Below are positions 63,189 to 64,000 of a DNA stretch of 64,000 nucleotides, one piece after another. Source of the DNA: Shinella daejeonensis (lineage in GTDB: Bacteria; Pseudomonadota; Alphaproteobacteria; Rhizobiales; Rhizobiaceae); contig NZ_JAHWXY010000010.1 in assembly GCF_024281235.1 (NCBI RefSeq), positions 62,001 to 126,000 on the forward strand. The letters run 5' to 3'. The notes under the pieces are model-generated. The model was not told the origin of the DNA and did no database searches. It saw only the letters and a program-made list of their open reading frames with translations. Position 1 is the first letter of the stretch; each line of letters starts with the position of its first letter. A program made the position numbers and the translations under genes.

Positions 63189-64000
63189 ATGACAACGAGA
63201 TACGGATTTCAGTCGGTCGGGGACGTGGAGGTTTTTTACCGAGAGGCGGGGCCACGCGATGCGCCGGTTCTTCTCCTGCTGCATGGCTTTCCAACCGCAA
63301 GTCACATGTTCCGTGACCTGATCCCGCTGCTTTCAGATCGCTTTCGGCTCATTGCACCGGATCTCCCAGGTTTCGGACAAACTAAAGCGCCGCCGCGCGG
63401 AACCTTCGACTACACATTCGACAATCTTGCTGAGGTGATTGAGGGCTTCACTGCAGCCATGTCACTCGAGCAGTACGCTCTTTACGTCTTCGACTATGGA
63501 GCTCCGGTTGGACTGCGTTTGGCGATGCGTCATCCCGGAAAGGTTTCCGCTATCATATCCCAGAACGGCAACGCCTATGTTGACGGCTTCAGCGATGAGT
63601 GGGGACCGTGGGAAGCTTATTGGCGGAAGCCCAGCGCGGCCAACCGAGAGGCCTGCAGAGCCTCGCTTGCGCCGGACACGATCCGGAACTGGCAGTATGG
63701 CACCGGAGCCGATCCGAGCCTGTTGTCGCCCGACGGTTACGAACTGGACATCGCCTACATGGCCCGTCCTGGCGCCGAGGAGATACAACTGGACCTGATC
63801 CTGGACTATCGCAGCAACGTCGCGCTCTATCCGGACTTCCAGGCGTATTTCCGCAAACACCGTCCGCCGCTACTGGCTGTGTGGGGACGTCATGACCCCG
63901 CATTTGTGCCTGCAGGTGCGGTTGCCTATCAACGTGATCTGCCGAATGCGCAGATTCATTTGCTGGATACAGGACATTTTGCATTGGAAACGCATGCGAA
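63189..64000 (+). CDS. Alpha/beta hydrolase, haloalkane dehalogenase/epoxide hydrolase-like (3' truncated by window)
   Basis: The frame is open from an ATG at 63189 to the window end, giving about 270 residues. It has an oxyanion-hole LLHGFPTASHMF, LIAPDLPGFGQT, the nucleophile elbow LYVFDYGAPVGLRLAM with Asp as nucleophile (typical of haloalkane dehalogenases and epoxide hydrolases), the acid region VWGRHDPAFVP and the catalytic histidine in LDTGHFALETHA. The substrate is not known. The divergent LysR is the candidate regulator, and a degenerate second copy of its beginning lies at 60.8-61.05 kb. Confidence 0.88.
   Translation, partial: MTTRYGFQSVGDVEVFYREAGPRDAPVLLLLHGFPTASHMFRDLIPLLSDRFRLIAPDLPGFGQTKAPPRGTFDYTFDNLAEVIEGFTAAMSLEQYALYVFDYGAPVGLRLAMRHPGKVSAIISQNGNAYVDGFSDEWGPWEAYWRKPSAANREACRASLAPDTIRNWQYGTGADPSLLSPDGYELDIAYMARPGAEEIQLDLILDYRSNVALYPDFQAYFRKHRPPLLAVWGRHDPAFVPAGAVAYQRDLPNAQIHLLDTGHFALETHA

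Noticed and set aside
1-64000. CRISPR array
   Set aside because: No regularly spaced repeats were seen, and no cas-like genes are present.

Overview
The window looks like chromosome of an alphaproteobacterium of the order Hyphomicrobiales (Rhizobiales), most likely Rhizobiaceae (Rhizobium, Shinella, Ensifer or Agrobacterium relatives). This rests on the left 12 kb. It carries the 3' part of the cyclic beta-1,2-glucan synthase gene (ndvB/chvB), an OpgC-type glucan modification gene, the glucan exporter ndvA, an orphan LuxR regulator and a rhizobial-type pyruvate carboxylase that starts with TTG. The base composition is high in GC and ordinary for such a core genome.

From about 13 to 24 kb there is an accessory metabolic block, which begins just after a decayed IS5-like transposase relic. 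It contains a TAT-exported metallo-beta-lactamase-fold protein and an isochorismatase-like hydrolase, divergent from a GlxA-type AraC regulator. Next comes a co-directional run: LysR, Old Yellow Enzyme, two luciferase-like flavin monooxygenases, a double SnoaL-like protein and an NmrA-like reductase. An Lrp regulator divergent from azlCD (branched-chain amino acid export) and a tRNA-Ser(CGA) gene close the block.

From about 24 to 50 kb lies a mobile, defence-rich island. Its mobility part has a tyrosine integrase, an intact serine resolvase, a C-terminal relic of a second resolvase, and a possible replication-type protein. Candidate immunity genes follow. These are a Mrr-like putative nuclease next to the tRNA; a RelA/SpoT-domain protein with a coiled coil; a tightly coupled three-gene operon (Abi/HEPN-like protein, EVE/PUA-like plus GIY-YIG fusion, cyclase-fold-like protein); a 1355-residue STAND NTPase with a C-terminal PD-(D/E)XK nuclease, preceded by a SEC-C mini-protein; and a HEPN protein. 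After them comes a same-strand run of Fic, SIR2-APAZ and short Argonaute (a SPARSA system), then a Hachiman-like HamA/HamB pair. Two 67-bp imperfect direct repeats, at 32.9 and 41.6 kb, bracket the middle of the island.

From about 50 to 64 kb the window holds stress and detoxification units. Each is a regulator divergent from its targets across a clear palindrome: TetR with SDR plus a Rossmann reductase, TetR with RidA-like, and Rrf2 with MFS pump, thioredoxin-reductase-like, methyltransferase and GST. There is also a class A beta-lactamase with an RTG triad, a quinone-oxidoreductase-like enzyme, and a LysR divergent from an alpha/beta hydrolase that runs off the window end. A degenerate second copy of this last LysR/hydrolase promoter region, fused to a fragment of a different LysR gene, lies at 60.7-61.05 kb.

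The most notable points are the Fic-led SPARSA plus Hachiman block with a palindrome in front of fic, and the three-gene EVE/GIY-YIG operon, which I cannot match to a named defence system. All assignments come from reading motifs by eye; no database search was possible.
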